NCBI RefSeq assembly: GCF_900104795.1 | Contig: NZ_FNTG01000001.1 | Coordinates: 4,588,001-4,652,000 of the forward strand | Reading direction: 5' to 3' | Origin: Burkholderia sp. WP9 | Lineage (GTDB): Bacteria > Pseudomonadota > Gammaproteobacteria > Burkholderiales > Burkholderiaceae | Length of the DNA stretch: 64,000 nucleotides | Part shown: in pieces, positions 38,610-48,175 of the stretch | Numbering within the stretch: the stretch's first letter is position 1 | Layout of the letters: each line of letters begins with the position of its first letter | Translations under genes and position numbers: made by a program | Notes under the pieces: generated by a model | The model's database searches: none | Told to the model about the DNA's origin: nothing | Seen by the model: the letters and a program-made list of their open reading frames with translations, nothing else

Positions 38610-39971
38610 TCACGACCCGCCTTTATAGGTTGCAACAACGCCCGCAAGGTCTCCCCAGTTCGGCGAAGACAGCAGCTCCGGATGGTCCTGTTGAACCTTC
38701 AGCGCGACGCTGCGAAAGGCTTGGGCACATGCCGAGAGGTCGGCTGGCCGCGTGACGGGCGGCGCGACAGGCGAGCTCTTTGGTGTCGGCAGATTCAGTT
38801 TGGGAGCAGGGCCCGGCGTTTTTACTTCAGAAAGCGCGGAGCTGAGTTTCGAAAGCTGTGTGCGCGCGCTGACTGGAGCGGAGTACGTGCCACCCGCATT
38901 GAACTTGTCCGCGAGAAGCTGAAGTATCGACGTATGGTCCAGGTTGCCGGAATAGACGCCGCCTGGTGTCACATAGGGCGAGATCAGGAACGCCGGCACC
39001 CGCAGCCCGGTGGTTTGGAACTGATAGCCGGCGACGTCGGTGGGAATCGCAAGGGGACTGACGTGATCGAAAAATCCCCCATGCTCGTCATACGTGACAA
39101 TCATCAGCGTCTCATCCCAGCGTTTGGACGCGGAGATGGTTTGATAAATGCCCGCAAGGAACGCTTGCCCTGGGGCGACGCCGGTAGGTGAGTGATCGTC
39201 ATTCGGTGCGAGATGCGGGCCGTCGGTGTATTCCGGCTCGATGAAAATGACCTGAGGCATGTTCGCACCGTTCGTCCAGTCTGCCTTGAAGCGCGAGTAT
39301 CGCCTGAACCTGCCTCCGTTGCCGTTTAGCGGCAAGGCGAGAGAAGTCACGATTTCAGGTAGCCACTTGGGCATCAGGCTGAAGAACGGGAAAAATCCTC
39401 CCGACTGGTAGACGCACCAACTCGCAGCGTGTGCGGTCAGCCAGTCATAAACCAGGGACTGCTCAGGAAGAAAACCCGAAACGTTGTCGCTAATCGCGCT
39501 CTCTCCCGACATTGCCATCAGGCGATTTGCCTGGGTTCCCGTGGGAAGCGGCGCAAACCAGCTATCGCACACCATGAAATTCCTGGCGAAGAAATCGAAA
39601 ACAGGTAGCGCGTCGGCGGCGTAGTAGCCCATTACCATCGAAAGGTCGGCTGGCGGAGGATTTCGTGTCGCGTAGCTCGCGACGAATCCGCCCAGTTCCG
39701 GGCAGCCTCCGTTCGCGCAGGGGGTGTTTATTTGTGTCGAAATCGGCGTGCGGTCATGCGGAGGGTCGGGGATGAGTTGGGTCGACGGTGAAAGAGCATG
39801 GATGGGGTAGGTCTTGCCGTCGTAGAAGTTCGTGAAATTCTGCTGCCAGGCGGGATCGGCCGAGAGTCCGTTGACGTCCTTTCCCTTGAGGCTCAGGTAG
39901 CCGAGAACATGGTCGAACGACCTATTCTCCATCATCACGACGATGATGGTCTTGATGTTGTCCAGTGACAT
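38610..39971 (-). CDS. Phosphoesterase (phospholipase C / acid phosphatase superfamily) without signal peptide
   Basis: A 453-residue PF04185-type phosphoesterase. The metal and nucleophile region MMENRSFDHVLGYL is at the very N-terminus (about residue 12). EPEYTDGPHLAPNDDHSP and YDEHGGFFDHV supply further metal ligands. A late LDHTSILQLL is also typical. Usual bacterial relatives carry a Tat or Sec signal; this one starts directly at the catalytic domain, so it is either cytoplasmic or exported by another route such as a type VI system. The C-terminal ~80 residues have a Pro-rich linker. The substrate (phospholipid or phosphomonoester) is unknown. Confidence 0.85.
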   Translation of the reverse strand: MSLDNIKTIIVVMMENRSFDHVLGYLSLKGKDVNGLSADPAWQQNFTNFYDGKTYPIHALSPSTQLIPDPPHDRTPISTQINTPCANGGCPELGGFVASYATRNPPPADLSMVMGYYAADALPVFDFFARNFMVCDSWFAPLPTGTQANRLMAMSGESAISDNVSGFLPEQSLVYDWLTAHAASWCVYQSGGFFPFFSLMPKWLPEIVTSLALPLNGNGGRFRRYSRFKADWTNGANMPQVIFIEPEYTDGPHLAPNDDHSPTGVAPGQAFLAGIYQTISASKRWDETLMIVTYDEHGGFFDHVSPLAIPTDVAGYQFQTTGLRVPAFLISPYVTPGGVYSGNLDHTSILQLLADKFNAGGTYSAPVSARTQLSKLSSALSEVKTPGPAPKLNLPTPKSSPVAPPVTRPADLSACAQAFRSVALKVQQDHPELLSSPNWGDLAGVVATYKGGS

Positions 39972-40346
39972 GCTGCCTCCGTTATCTCGCCATCAAGGCG
40001 ACGACCTCGCCTGCTGAAGTGCCGGCGCGAAGGAATCCAGGGGAGCGCGGCACTGCGGACATCCTGACTCGAATGGATTTCCTTTGTCAGCGTCCCGGAG
40101 CGCGGGCTGGGACCACGTGGGTCGAACATTCGCTGCGAGGGCTCAGACCTCTTGCGCAGGCTCGATGCGGCAGTCTTGCTTCCGGGTAGACGTTAAGGCT
40201 AGTTCACGTCACATCACTGTTCAACTTCAGTTGCGTTGTGGCGTCGTTGTGGCGTTATAGGAAAGGCCCGGTTCAAACCGCCATCTGGCTTTCCCTGCGG
40301 CTTCCGTGTTCGCAGTGGTTATCCCAAGGATCGGATTTTCTGTTTG
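39972..40346. other. 375-bp intergenic stretch
   Basis: This is the upstream region of the phosphoesterase gene and the downstream region of the small cysteine protein gene, both on the minus strand. Open frames on both strands have no start signals. No promoter or terminator can be named with confidence. Confidence 0.5.
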
Positions 40347-40571
40347 CTAAGACACGTCCTCAACCTCCTGAAACCATCGTTTCTCCCATACGGAGAGCTT
40401 GTCTTTTTTCAGACGCCGCCGCGGATTGCCGCACATCCAGCAACTGCATGGGGTAGGTGTATCGACGACCTTACCGAGTTCCTCGGAAGTCAGGCGACGT
40501 CCCCACCAGTAGAAGCGCCGATTTTTCATGATTCGCGCCCGGTCTGCCCGGCGCCGCGCTGTACCTGCCAT
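40347..40571 (-). CDS. Small conserved cysteine-containing protein (74 aa)
   Basis: A 74-residue basic protein. The core is RRFYWWGRRLTSEELGKV followed by CSCWMCGNPRR and a charged helix ending WFQEVEDVS. The C-x-C-x2-C arrangement next to a GNPRR motif recurs in short uncharacterised bacterial proteins and suggests metal or nucleic-acid binding. I set the start at 40571 because GAGGTG lies just upstream; a second ATG 42 bases further in is possible. The open frame continues upstream through the terminator and tRNA region, which is not coding. Confidence 0.68.
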   Translation of the reverse strand: MAGTARRRADRARIMKNRRFYWWGRRLTSEELGKVVDTPTPCSCWMCGNPRRRLKKDKLSVWEKRWFQEVEDVS

Positions 40572-40737
40572 TTCGCACCTCAATTTCGATAGCTGAATGT
40601 GCGAAAGCCCGCTCAAGGCGGGCTGGATGGCAAATCGGATTTTGTGAAGTCTAGACCTTCTGGCGGCGCTTGTCGCGCATGCAGCGCTCGTGCAACGAAG
40701 GCTGATCAGCCAGGACCGCGCAGATGCGGTACAAATG

Positions 40738-40760
40738 AAAACGGGCCCAAAGGCCCGTTT
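40738..40760 (-). terminator. Terminator after tRNA-Ser
   Basis: A 9-10 bp stem (AAACGGGCC/GGCCCGTTT) with a four-base loop lies about 12 bases after the tRNA 3' end on the minus strand, ending in TTTT. Confidence 0.8.
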
Positions 40761-40771
40761 CATTGATGTTC

Positions 40772-40861
40772 TGGCGGAGGCGGTGAGATTCGAACTCACG
40801 GAAAGATTGCTCCTTCGCCGGTTTTCAAGACCGGTGCCTTAAACCACTCGGCCACACCTCC
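40772..40861 (-). tRNA. tRNA-Ser (anticodon TGA)
   Basis: A 90-nt class II tRNA on the minus strand. The acceptor is GGAGGTG/CGCCTCC with discriminator G and encoded CCA. The anticodon loop CTTGAAA gives TGA. A long variable arm is present, and the T-loop is AGTTCGAATCT. It reads UCA and probably other UCN codons. Confidence 0.97.
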
Positions 40862-40916
40862 AAGCCCTAAATTGTAACCTGAAAAAACCTCGTTGCGGCA
40901 TGCCGTCGATCCGCAA

Positions 40917-42146
40917 TCACTGCGGATCTTTCAGAAACAGCTCCTGCAAATCGTTCAGGAAAGCCTGGCCGAGCGGCGTCGGCGCAATTTTTTCGTGGTC
41001 GCGCGTGATCAGCTTGCGCCGTTCGGCTTCCTGCAAAGCCGGTTCGATCGACGTCATCGACATGCCCGTGCGCTCGATGAACCGATGCACCGGAAACCCT
41101 TCCACCAGTCGCAGCGCGTTCAGCATGAACTCGAACGGCAGGTCGCGCGTGCCGACTTCATGCTCTTCCTGCACCGCCGTACCGGCCTTCGCCTGCTCGA
41201 TGAACGTGGTGGGATGCTTGTAGCGCGCCTGGCGCAGCACGCGATTCGGAAACGACAGCTTGGTATGCGCGCCCGCACCGATGCCGAGATAATCGCCGAA
41301 ACGCCAGTAATTCAGATTGTGCTTGCTCTGCCTGTGCGGCTGCGCATACGCCGACACCTCATAACGCGCGTAACCCGCGGCCGTTGTGCGCTCATGAATC
41401 CAGTCCTGCATGTCGGCGGATGCATCGTCGTCGGGCAGCGCGGGCGGGAACTTTGCGAACAGCGTGTTCGGTTCGAGCGTCAGGTGATAGAGCGACAAAT
41501 GCGGCGGCGCGAACGACAGCGCCGTCTCGACATCGGCCTGGCATTCGGCGAGCGTCTGCCCCGGCAACGCGAACATCAGGTCGAGATTGAAGTTGTCGAA
41601 GGTGGTCGAGGCCACTTCGACGGCATGGCGCGCCTGCGCTGAATCGTGAATGCGGCCGAGCGCCTTCAGATGCGCTTCGTTGAAACTCTGAATGCCCACC
41701 GAGAGCCGGTTCACGCCGCTCGCGCGAAACTGCGCGAATTTGTCGGCTTCGAACGTGCCGGGGTTGGCTTCGAGCGTGATTTCCGCGTCGGCGTCGAGCG
41801 GCAGCAGCGCGCGCACGTCCGATAGCAGCCGATCGAGCCCGGCCGCCGAAAGCAGACTGGGCGTGCCTCCGCCGATGAACACCGTATGCACCTGCCGTCC
41901 CCAGACGAGCGGCAACGCCATCTCGAGATCGGCGCGCAAGGCGTCGAGATACTCGTTTTCAGGGAAGGTATCGCCTTTCCATTCGTGCGAGTTGAAGTCG
42001 CAATACGGACACTTGCGCACGCACCACGGAAAATGCACATACAGCGCCAGCGGCGGCAGCGACGTCAACCGGATGCTGCCCGGCGACGTGAAGGCCTTGA
42101 TGACGCCGTTGCCGATATCGGCAGGCACGGGTTTGATCGGAATCAC
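40917..42146 (-). CDS. hemW: Radical SAM family heme chaperone HemW
   Basis: A 409-residue HemN-like protein. The iron-sulfur motif is Cys42-x3-Cys46-x2-Cys49 in CVRKCPYCDFN; the residue after the third Cys is Asp, not the Gly-Cys of true HemN, which marks the HemW branch. GGGTPSLL follows. HemW binds heme and passes it to respiratory proteins rather than oxidising coproporphyrinogen. The GTG start overlaps the rdgB stop (GTGA at 42143-42146). The order rph-rdgB-hemW on one strand is conserved in this group. Confidence 0.94.
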   Translation of the reverse strand: MIPIKPVPADIGNGVIKAFTSPGSIRLTSLPPLALYVHFPWCVRKCPYCDFNSHEWKGDTFPENEYLDALRADLEMALPLVWGRQVHTVFIGGGTPSLLSAAGLDRLLSDVRALLPLDADAEITLEANPGTFEADKFAQFRASGVNRLSVGIQSFNEAHLKALGRIHDSAQARHAVEVASTTFDNFNLDLMFALPGQTLAECQADVETALSFAPPHLSLYHLTLEPNTLFAKFPPALPDDDASADMQDWIHERTTAAGYARYEVSAYAQPHRQSKHNLNYWRFGDYLGIGAGAHTKLSFPNRVLRQARYKHPTTFIEQAKAGTAVQEEHEVGTRDLPFEFMLNALRLVEGFPVHRFIERTGMSMTSIEPALQEAERRKLITRDHEKIAPTPLGQAFLNDLQELFLKDPQ

Positions 42147-42790
42147 GCTTCCTCCGTCAGGCGCGCGAGCAGTTGCCGCAACGCAATCGCGCGATGGCTG
42201 CTGGCGTTCTTCACCGCCGGTTCGAGTTCGGCGGCGCTCGCATTCAGCGCGGGCAGAAAGAAGTACGGGTCGTAGCCGAAACCATGTGCGCCGCGCGGCG
42301 CGTCCAGCATTTCGCCATGCCAGCGGCCTTCGGCGATCAGCGGCTCGGGATCGTCCGCGTGACGCACCAAAGCCAGCACACAGAAGTAATACGCGCGCCT
42401 GTCGGTTTCGCCTCGCAACGCCGACATGAGATGGGCATTATTCGCCGCGTCGCTCTTTTCGCCGCCGGCGAGTTGTGCGTAGCGCGCCGAATAGACGCCC
42501 GGCGCACCGCGCAGCGCGCGCACGCAGAGGCCCGAGTCGTCGGCGAGCGCGGGCAGGCCGGTCAGCTTCGCAGCGTGGCGCGCCTTGGCCAGCGCGTTTT
42601 CGACGAACGTGGGATGCGGCTCCTCAGCCTCCGGCACGTTCAGCTCGCCTTGCGCAATCAGGTCGATGCCGGCCGCGCCGAGCAACGCCGCAAACTCGCG
42701 CAGCTTGCCCGCGTTGTTCGACGCCAGCACGACTTTCTTCAACGGCGAAGCGGATGCGGCTGCGCCATTGTTTTGACTCACCTCATTCAC
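42143..42790 (-). CDS. rdgB: XTP/dITP diphosphatase (non-canonical purine NTP pyrophosphatase)
   Basis: A 215-residue HAM1/RdgB protein that removes dITP, dXTP and XTP from the nucleotide pool. [13 protein letters not shown] is the nucleotide-binding start, ADDSGLCV the metal-binding centre, and GYDPYFFLP the late family motif. A GTG start at 42790 lies inside the end of rph (8-base overlap), indicating coupled translation. The first ~18 residues are a polar extension before the fold. Confidence 0.95.
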   Translation of the reverse strand: MNEVSQNNGAAASASPLKKVVLASNNAGKLREFAALLGAAGIDLIAQGELNVPEAEEPHPTFVENALAKARHAAKLTGLPALADDSGLCVRALRGAPGVYSARYAQLAGGEKSDAANNAHLMSALRGETDRRAYYFCVLALVRHADDPEPLIAEGRWHGEMLDAPRGAHGFGYDPYFFLPALNASAAELEPAVKNASSHRAIALRQLLARLTEEA

Positions 42791-43523
42791 CCTTTTGCTC
42801 CAGCGCCGCTTTTTGCTTCGCGATCAGCGTATTGATGCCGTCGCTTGCCAGATCCAGCAGCGCGTTCATTTCGTCGCGCGAGAAGGGCACGCCTTCGGCG
42901 GTGCCCTGAATCTCGACGAAGCCGCCCGCGCCCGTCATCACCACGTTCATGTCGGTGTCACACTGCGAGTCTTCATCGTAGTCGAGGTCGAGCACCGGCA
43001 GTCCGTCGTACACGCCCACCGAAATCGCCGCGACGTAGTCGGTGATCGGCGAGCTTTCGATGCGGCCCGAGGCCAGCAGTTTGGCCACCGCGTCATGCGC
43101 CGCCACGAACGCGCCGGTGATGCTGGCCGTGCGCGTCCCGCCGTCGGCCTGGATTACGTCGCAATCGATATGCAGCGTGCGCGCGCCGAGCTTCTCGAGA
43201 TCGAACACCGAGCGCAGCGCGCGGCCGATCAGGCGCTGGATTTCCTGGGTGCGGCCAGTCTGCTTGCCGCGGGCGGCTTCGCGGTCGCTGCGGGTGTGCG
43301 TGGCGCGCGGCAGCATGCCGTATTCGGCAGTGAGCCAGCCCTGGCCGCGGTCGCGCAGAAACGACGGCACGCTCTCGGCGATGCTCGCCGTGCAGATCAC
43401 TTTCGTATCGCCGAATTCGACCAGCACGGAACCCTCCGCGTGCTTCGTATAGTGGCGCGTGATGCGCACGTCGCGCAGCTGATTGGCCTGGCGGCCGCTG
43501 GGGCGTTGGGTGTCGTTGGTCAT
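42783..43523 (-). CDS. rph: Ribonuclease PH
   Basis: A 246-residue phosphorolytic 3'-to-5' exoribonuclease that trims tRNA precursors. [13 protein letters not shown] starts the fold; [17 protein letters not shown] and [16 protein letters not shown] carry the phosphate-binding arginines (cores [10 protein letters not shown] and IQRLIGR). The ATG at 43523 gives the conserved N-terminus [11 protein letters not shown]. Unlike E. coli K-12, no frameshift is present. It diverges from yicC across about 210 bp. Confidence 0.96.
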   Translation of the reverse strand: MTNDTQRPSGRQANQLRDVRITRHYTKHAEGSVLVEFGDTKVICTASIAESVPSFLRDRGQGWLTAEYGMLPRATHTRSDREAARGKQTGRTQEIQRLIGRALRSVFDLEKLGARTLHIDCDVIQADGGTRTASITGAFVAAHDAVAKLLASGRIESSPITDYVAAISVGVYDGLPVLDLDYDEDSQCDTDMNVVMTGAGGFVEIQGTAEGVPFSRDEMNALLDLASDGINTLIAKQKAALEQKGE

Positions 43524-43732
43524 GTTGGAATAGGTCAGGAAGAAAAGCAGGAGGGAAAGCGCGATTTTACAGCCGATCGGGCGAGGCGGCTGCCCGCATG
43601 TGCCTTGGCTCTCCAAGGGGCTCATCGCCAAAAATGGGATAATGGCGTTTCCCCGCCCCGCGTCTCGTACACGCCGGGCGATTCGACTCTCCGGCCATCG
43701 TCGAACGCATGGCCACAATCGCGAGAAATACG

Positions 43733-44656
43733 ATGATCTACAGCATGACTGGCTATGCGAGCGCCACGCGCGAACTCGTCCCGGCCTCGGGCACAGGCGG
43801 CGTGAGCGTATCGGTCGAACTGCGCACCGTGAACTCGCGCTTTCTCGACCTGAACTTCCGTATGCCGGAAGACGTGCGCGTGTGCGAACCCACGCTGCGC
43901 GAAATGTTGATGAACAAGCTGTCGCGCGGCAAGGTCGATATCCGTATCAATCTGCAACGCAGCGAACAGTCCGCCAACGCGGGATCGATCAATCGCGACG
44001 CGCTTGCGCAACTCGCGCTGCTCGAACGCACGGTGCTCTCCACGTTTCCGGAAGCAGGGCGCCTGCGCACCGGCGAAATTTTGCGCTGGCCTGGCATTCT
44101 GGCCGAAACCGGCGTGGCGCCCGAAGTGCTGCGCGACGCCGTGCTCGCCTGCGGCAAGCAGGCCATCACCGACCTGATCGACGTGCGCGCCCGCGAAGGC
44201 GCGCAACTGGCGACCATGCTGCTCGCCAACGTCACCGAAATGGAAGCGATCGTCACGAAGATCACGCCGCTCGTGCCGGAACTGATCGCCAAGCATCAGC
44301 AGAAGATTGTCGAACGCTTGCAGGAAGCGCTGGGCATCGCCGCGCCGGATACGGCGGCGACGAGCGTCTCGCGCGAAGAAATCAACGAACGGATTCGCCA
44401 GGAAGTGACGATGTACGGCATCCGTATCGACATCGCGGAAGAACTGTCGCGCCTCACGGCTCACCTGAACGAAACGCGTCACGTGATCCAGAAGGGCGGC
44501 AAGGTCGGCAAGCGCCTCGACTTCATGATGCAGGAACTCAACCGCGAAGCGAACACGCTCGGTTCGAAGGCGGCCGCGAAGGAACTGGCGGATTCGTCGA
44601 TGACCCTGAAGCTGCTCATCGAGCAGATGCGCGAGCAAGTACAGAATCTGGAATAA
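43733..44656 (+). CDS. yicC: YicC-family endoribonuclease
   Basis: A 307-residue protein with the canonical start [11 protein letters not shown], which fixes the ATG at 43733. The C-terminal DUF1732 region has [20 protein letters not shown] and the conserved [22 protein letters not shown] (core [11 protein letters not shown]). E. coli YicC is a Mn-dependent RNA endonuclease, which suggests the same here. It precedes gmk by 18 bp on the same strand, a common linkage. Confidence 0.93.
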   Translation: MIYSMTGYASATRELVPASGTGGVSVSVELRTVNSRFLDLNFRMPEDVRVCEPTLREMLMNKLSRGKVDIRINLQRSEQSANAGSINRDALAQLALLERTVLSTFPEAGRLRTGEILRWPGILAETGVAPEVLRDAVLACGKQAITDLIDVRAREGAQLATMLLANVTEMEAIVTKITPLVPELIAKHQQKIVERLQEALGIAAPDTAATSVSREEINERIRQEVTMYGIRIDIAEELSRLTAHLNETRHVIQKGGKVGKRLDFMMQELNREANTLGSKAAAKELADSSMTLKLLIEQMREQVQNLE

Positions 44657-44674
44657 GGCTGGAGCACCACACAA

Positions 44675-45352
44675 ATGACCGACCACCACACCCGCGAAAC
44701 GCCGCGCAATCCGTACGCCGGTGCTTACCCCGGCAACCTGTTCATGGTCGTCGCGCCCTCGGGCGCCGGCAAGTCGACGCTCGTGAACGCGCTGCTCGCC
44801 GGCGACGACGCAATCCGTCTGTCGATCTCGTACACGACGCGCCCGCCGCGTCCGAAGGAGCAGGACGGCGAGCACTATCACTTCACGACCGTCGACGATT
44901 TCATGAGGCGGCACGACGCCGGTGAGTTTCTGGAAAGCGCGGAAGTGCATGGCAATTACTACGGCACCTCGCGCGTGTGGATCGAGGACCAGATGAAAAG
45001 CGGCCATGACGTGCTGCTCGAAATCGACTGGCAAGGCGCGCAGCAGGTGAAAAAGCAGTTTCACAACGCGGTCGAAATCTTCATCTTGCCGCCCTCGCTC
45101 GAAGCGCTCGAAGAGCGTCTGAAAAAGCGCGGCCAGGACGAGCCGAACGTGATCACGCGGCGGCTGCTCGCGGCCGGCAGTGAGATGGCGCACGCGGCGG
45201 AAGCGGAGTACGTGGTGATCAACGAGAAGTTCGATCGCGCGCTCAGCGAACTGCAATGTCTCGTGGCGGCGACGCGTTCGCGCTTCGCCTCGCAATACGC
45301 GCGCCACACGCAGCTTTTCGTGCAGCTCGGCATTCACCTGCCCCACGCGTGA
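44675..45352 (+). CDS. gmk: Guanylate kinase
   Basis: A 225-residue P-loop kinase converting GMP to GDP. The phosphate loop APSGAGKST is at residues 27-35 after a ~20-residue polar extension. [19 protein letters not shown] is the GMP-binding region (core TTRPPRPKE), and [12 protein letters not shown] the following strand. It sits between yicC and rpoZ; its GDP/GTP product links it functionally to SpoT downstream. Confidence 0.96.
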   Translation: MTDHHTRETPRNPYAGAYPGNLFMVVAPSGAGKSTLVNALLAGDDAIRLSISYTTRPPRPKEQDGEHYHFTTVDDFMRRHDAGEFLESAEVHGNYYGTSRVWIEDQMKSGHDVLLEIDWQGAQQVKKQFHNAVEIFILPPSLEALEERLKKRGQDEPNVITRRLLAAGSEMAHAAEAEYVVINEKFDRALSELQCLVAATRSRFASQYARHTQLFVQLGIHLPHA

Positions 45353-45412
45353 GCGCGGCGGTGACGCCAGCACATAAGGTAGAATAAGCAACATACTGAG
45401 AAGGAACCCAAC

Positions 45413-45616
45413 ATGGCCCGCATTACCGTCGAAGACTGCCTCAAACAGATCCCGAACCGTTTCGAACTCGCGCTTGCCGCAACCTATCGCGCGCGTCAGC
45501 TCGCGCAAGGCCACACGCCGAAGATCGAAAGCCGCGACAAGCCCACGGTCGTCGCGCTGCGCGAAATCGCGGCGGGTCAGGTCGGCGTCGAAATGCTGAA
45601 GAAGGTGCCTGTTTAA
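45413..45616 (+). CDS. rpoZ: RNA polymerase omega subunit
   Basis: A 67-residue protein with the omega signature [21 protein letters not shown] (core [12 protein letters not shown]) and YRARQLAQG. It assists folding and assembly of the beta-prime subunit and forms part of the ppGpp binding site 1 in Proteobacteria. AAGGAA lies about nine bases upstream. It is followed 93 bp later by spoT, the usual order. Confidence 0.96.
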
Positions 45617-45709
45617 GGCGCACTGTTCCGTTTTCGATTGCGCATTGCCACACCTGTAATTGATCCACGTGCAGACCGGCGTCCAACCCTAACCGCTACG
45701 GAGGCGAAC

Positions 45710-48067
45710 ATGAGTGCTACCCCGCCCACCGCCACCGAAGCGGAACACGACGTCGACTCACCCTCGTCTGCACGCAAGTACATCGACGCGGTCCTCGAAC
45801 AGTCGTTTCGCCATCTGTTCGGCCCGACCGCCACGCCGGAGCAACCGCGCCGGCATGACGTCGTCTCCATTGCCAAGCTGACCTCCGCCTTGTCCGGCTA
45901 TCTGCAGCCGGAAGAGATCAAGGACGTCAAGGCGGCCTTCCATTTCAGCGACGAAGCCCACCTCGGCCAGTACCGCCAGAGCGGCGAGCCGTACATCACG
46001 CATCCGGTCGCCGTCGCGGAAATCTGCGCCGGCTGGAATCTCGACGCGCAGTCGATCATGGCGGCGCTGCTGCATGACGTGATGGAAGACCAGGGCGTGA
46101 CCAAGGCCGAACTCGCCGAGCGTTTCGGCGCGAAGGTCGCGGAACTGGTCGATGGGTTGTCCAAGCTGGACAAGATGGAGTTTCGCAATCGCGAAGAGGC
46201 GCAGGCGGAAAACTTCCGCAAGATGCTGCTCGCCATGGCGCGCGACGTCCGCGTGATCCTGGTGAAGCTCGCCGACCGGCTGCACAACATGCGCACGCTG
46301 GGCGCGGTGCCGCCGGAGAAGCGCCGCCGCGTGGCGCGCGAAACGCTGGATATCTACGCGCCGATCGCTCACCGGCTCGGCCTGAACAATACCTATCGCG
46401 AGCTGCAGGACCTGAGCTTCGCGAACTTCAATCCGCATCGGTACGCCACGCTCGAAAAAGCCGTCAAGGCGGCGCGCGGCAACCGGCGTGAAGTGGTCGG
46501 CAAGATTCTCGAGTCGGTGCAGCGCGCCATTGCCGATGCGAAGCTCGACGCCGAAGTCACCGGTCGCGAGAAAACCATCTTCAGTATCTACAAGAAGATG
46601 CGCGACAAGCAGTTGTCGTTTTCGCAGGTGCTCGACGTGTACGGCTTCCGTGTCGTCGTGGATAGCGCGCTGGAGTGCTACACCTGCATCGGCGCGTTGC
46701 ATGCGCTGTACAAGCCCGTGCCCGGCAAGTTCAAGGATTACATCGCGATCCCGAAGGTGAACGGCTATCAGTCGCTGCACACCACGCTGGTCGGCCCGTT
46801 CGGTGCGCCGATCGAGTTTCAGGTGCGCACGCGCAAGATGCACGAAATCGCCGAAGCGGGCGTGGCCGCGCACTGGCTGTACAAGAACGGCGGGGCGGAT
46901 CTGAACGATGTGCAGAAGCGCGCGCATCAATGGCTCAAGTCGCTGCTCGACATTCAAAGCGAAGCGGGCGATTCGAGCGAATTTCTCGAGCACGTCAAGA
47001 TCGATCTGTTCCCGGACGCGGTCTACGTATTCACGCCGAAGTCGAAGATCATGGCGCTGCCGCGCGGCGCCACGGCGCTCGACTTCGCGTATTCGATCCA
47101 CAGCGACTTGGGCAACCAATGCGTCGCGGTGAAGATCAACAATGAACTGCTGCCGCTGCGCACCGAGTTGAAGAGCGGCGATATCGTCGAAGTTATCACC
47201 GCCCCTTATTCGAAGCCGAATCCGGCATGGCTCGGTTTTGTGCGCACCGGCAAGGCGCGCTCGGCGATCCGCCATTACCTGAAGACTATGCGGCTGAACG
47301 AATCCGTTCAGCTCGGCGAGCGTCTGGTCGATCAGTCGCTGAAGGGCTATGGGCTGGCGCTTTCGGATGTCACGCCGGAAGCGTGGGAAAAGCTCGTGCA
47401 GTGGACCGGCAACAAGAACCGTCAGGAAATTTTCGCGGACATCGGTCTCGGCCGGCGCGTCGCAGCGGTCATGGCCAAGCGCATCGAAGTGCTGATGAGC
47501 GGCCGCGACGCCGACGACGACGGCTCGCGCTCCGACAGCAATGCCCCGCATGCGCCGCCGGTCGTCATCACCGGGACCGAGGGGATGTCGGTGCAGCTGT
47601 CCGCGTGCTGCCGTCCGATTCCGGGCGACGACATCATGGGCTATATCGGCATTGGCCTCGGCATGGCGATCCACACTACGGATTGCCGTGTCGCGCAGCG
47701 TATCCACCGGCGCGATCCGGGCCGCTGGATCGACGTTGCATGGGCGCCGCAACCGGGCCGTCTGTTCGACGTCGCCGTGAAAGTGCTGGTCAAGAACACC
47801 AAGGGTGTATTTGCCCGCGTGGCGGCGGATATCACGTCGGCGGACGCCAACATCGTCCACATTGCAATGGACGAGGATCTGTCGCAGGAATCCACCGTAT
47901 TGCGCTTCGTGATCCAGGTCAGCGATCGCGTTCATCTGGCCAATGTCATGCGCCGGGTGCGGACAAACCCGGACGTCATGCGCATTGCACGGGAGCGACC
48001 AAGCGAAGAAGGGCATCACCGTCACGACGGCGGGATGCGGATCGACCGCGAGCGGGCGGATTACTGA
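45710..48067 (+). CDS. spoT: Bifunctional (p)ppGpp synthetase/hydrolase SpoT (RelA/SpoT family)
   Basis: A 785-residue long RSH protein controlling the stringent response. The hydrolase domain is intact, with His98 and the His122-Asp123 pair in LLHDVMEDQ. The synthetase domain keeps GKFKDYIAIPKVNGYQSLHT-type sequence (core DYIAIPKVNGYQ). Together these support both activities. A TGS domain follows (about 460-525, near FTPKSKIMALPRGAT), and a C-terminal ACT domain is near the end. GGAG precedes the ATG at 45710. RelA from E. coli has lost the HD residues, so this is SpoT-like. Confidence 0.95.
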   Translation: MSATPPTATEAEHDVDSPSSARKYIDAVLEQSFRHLFGPTATPEQPRRHDVVSIAKLTSALSGYLQPEEIKDVKAAFHFSDEAHLGQYRQSGEPYITHPVAVAEICAGWNLDAQSIMAALLHDVMEDQGVTKAELAERFGAKVAELVDGLSKLDKMEFRNREEAQAENFRKMLLAMARDVRVILVKLADRLHNMRTLGAVPPEKRRRVARETLDIYAPIAHRLGLNNTYRELQDLSFANFNPHRYATLEKAVKAARGNRREVVGKILESVQRAIADAKLDAEVTGREKTIFSIYKKMRDKQLSFSQVLDVYGFRVVVDSALECYTCIGALHALYKPVPGKFKDYIAIPKVNGYQSLHTTLVGPFGAPIEFQVRTRKMHEIAEAGVAAHWLYKNGGADLNDVQKRAHQWLKSLLDIQSEAGDSSEFLEHVKIDLFPDAVYVFTPKSKIMALPRGATALDFAYSIHSDLGNQCVAVKINNELLPLRTELKSGDIVEVITAPYSKPNPAWLGFVRTGKARSAIRHYLKTMRLNESVQLGERLVDQSLKGYGLALSDVTPEAWEKLVQWTGNKNRQEIFADIGLGRRVAAVMAKRIEVLMSGRDADDDGSRSDSNAPHAPPVVITGTEGMSVQLSACCRPIPGDDIMGYIGIGLGMAIHTTDCRVAQRIHRRDPGRWIDVAWAPQPGRLFDVAVKVLVKNTKGVFARVAADITSADANIVHIAMDEDLSQESTVLRFVIQVSDRVHLANVMRRVRTNPDVMRIARERPSEEGHHRHDGGMRIDRERADY

Positions 48068-48175
48068 TCGGCGGCAGTTGCCCTGAGTCGACCTCGGGGC
48101 GCGTCCAATCTCTTCGTTCGAATCTGAACGCACCGGCTACGCGCGAGTCTCACCCGAAACTCAGGGAGAACGCTT

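Noticed and set aside
43622..45514. 630-residue open frame on the minus strand across yicC, gmk and rpoZ
   Set aside because: It is antisense to three well-conserved genes, rich in His/Arg/Asp as expected for a GC-rich antisense frame, and has no start signal. The same applies to 45758-48133 (antisense to spoT) and 5089-6744 (antisense to gsiB).
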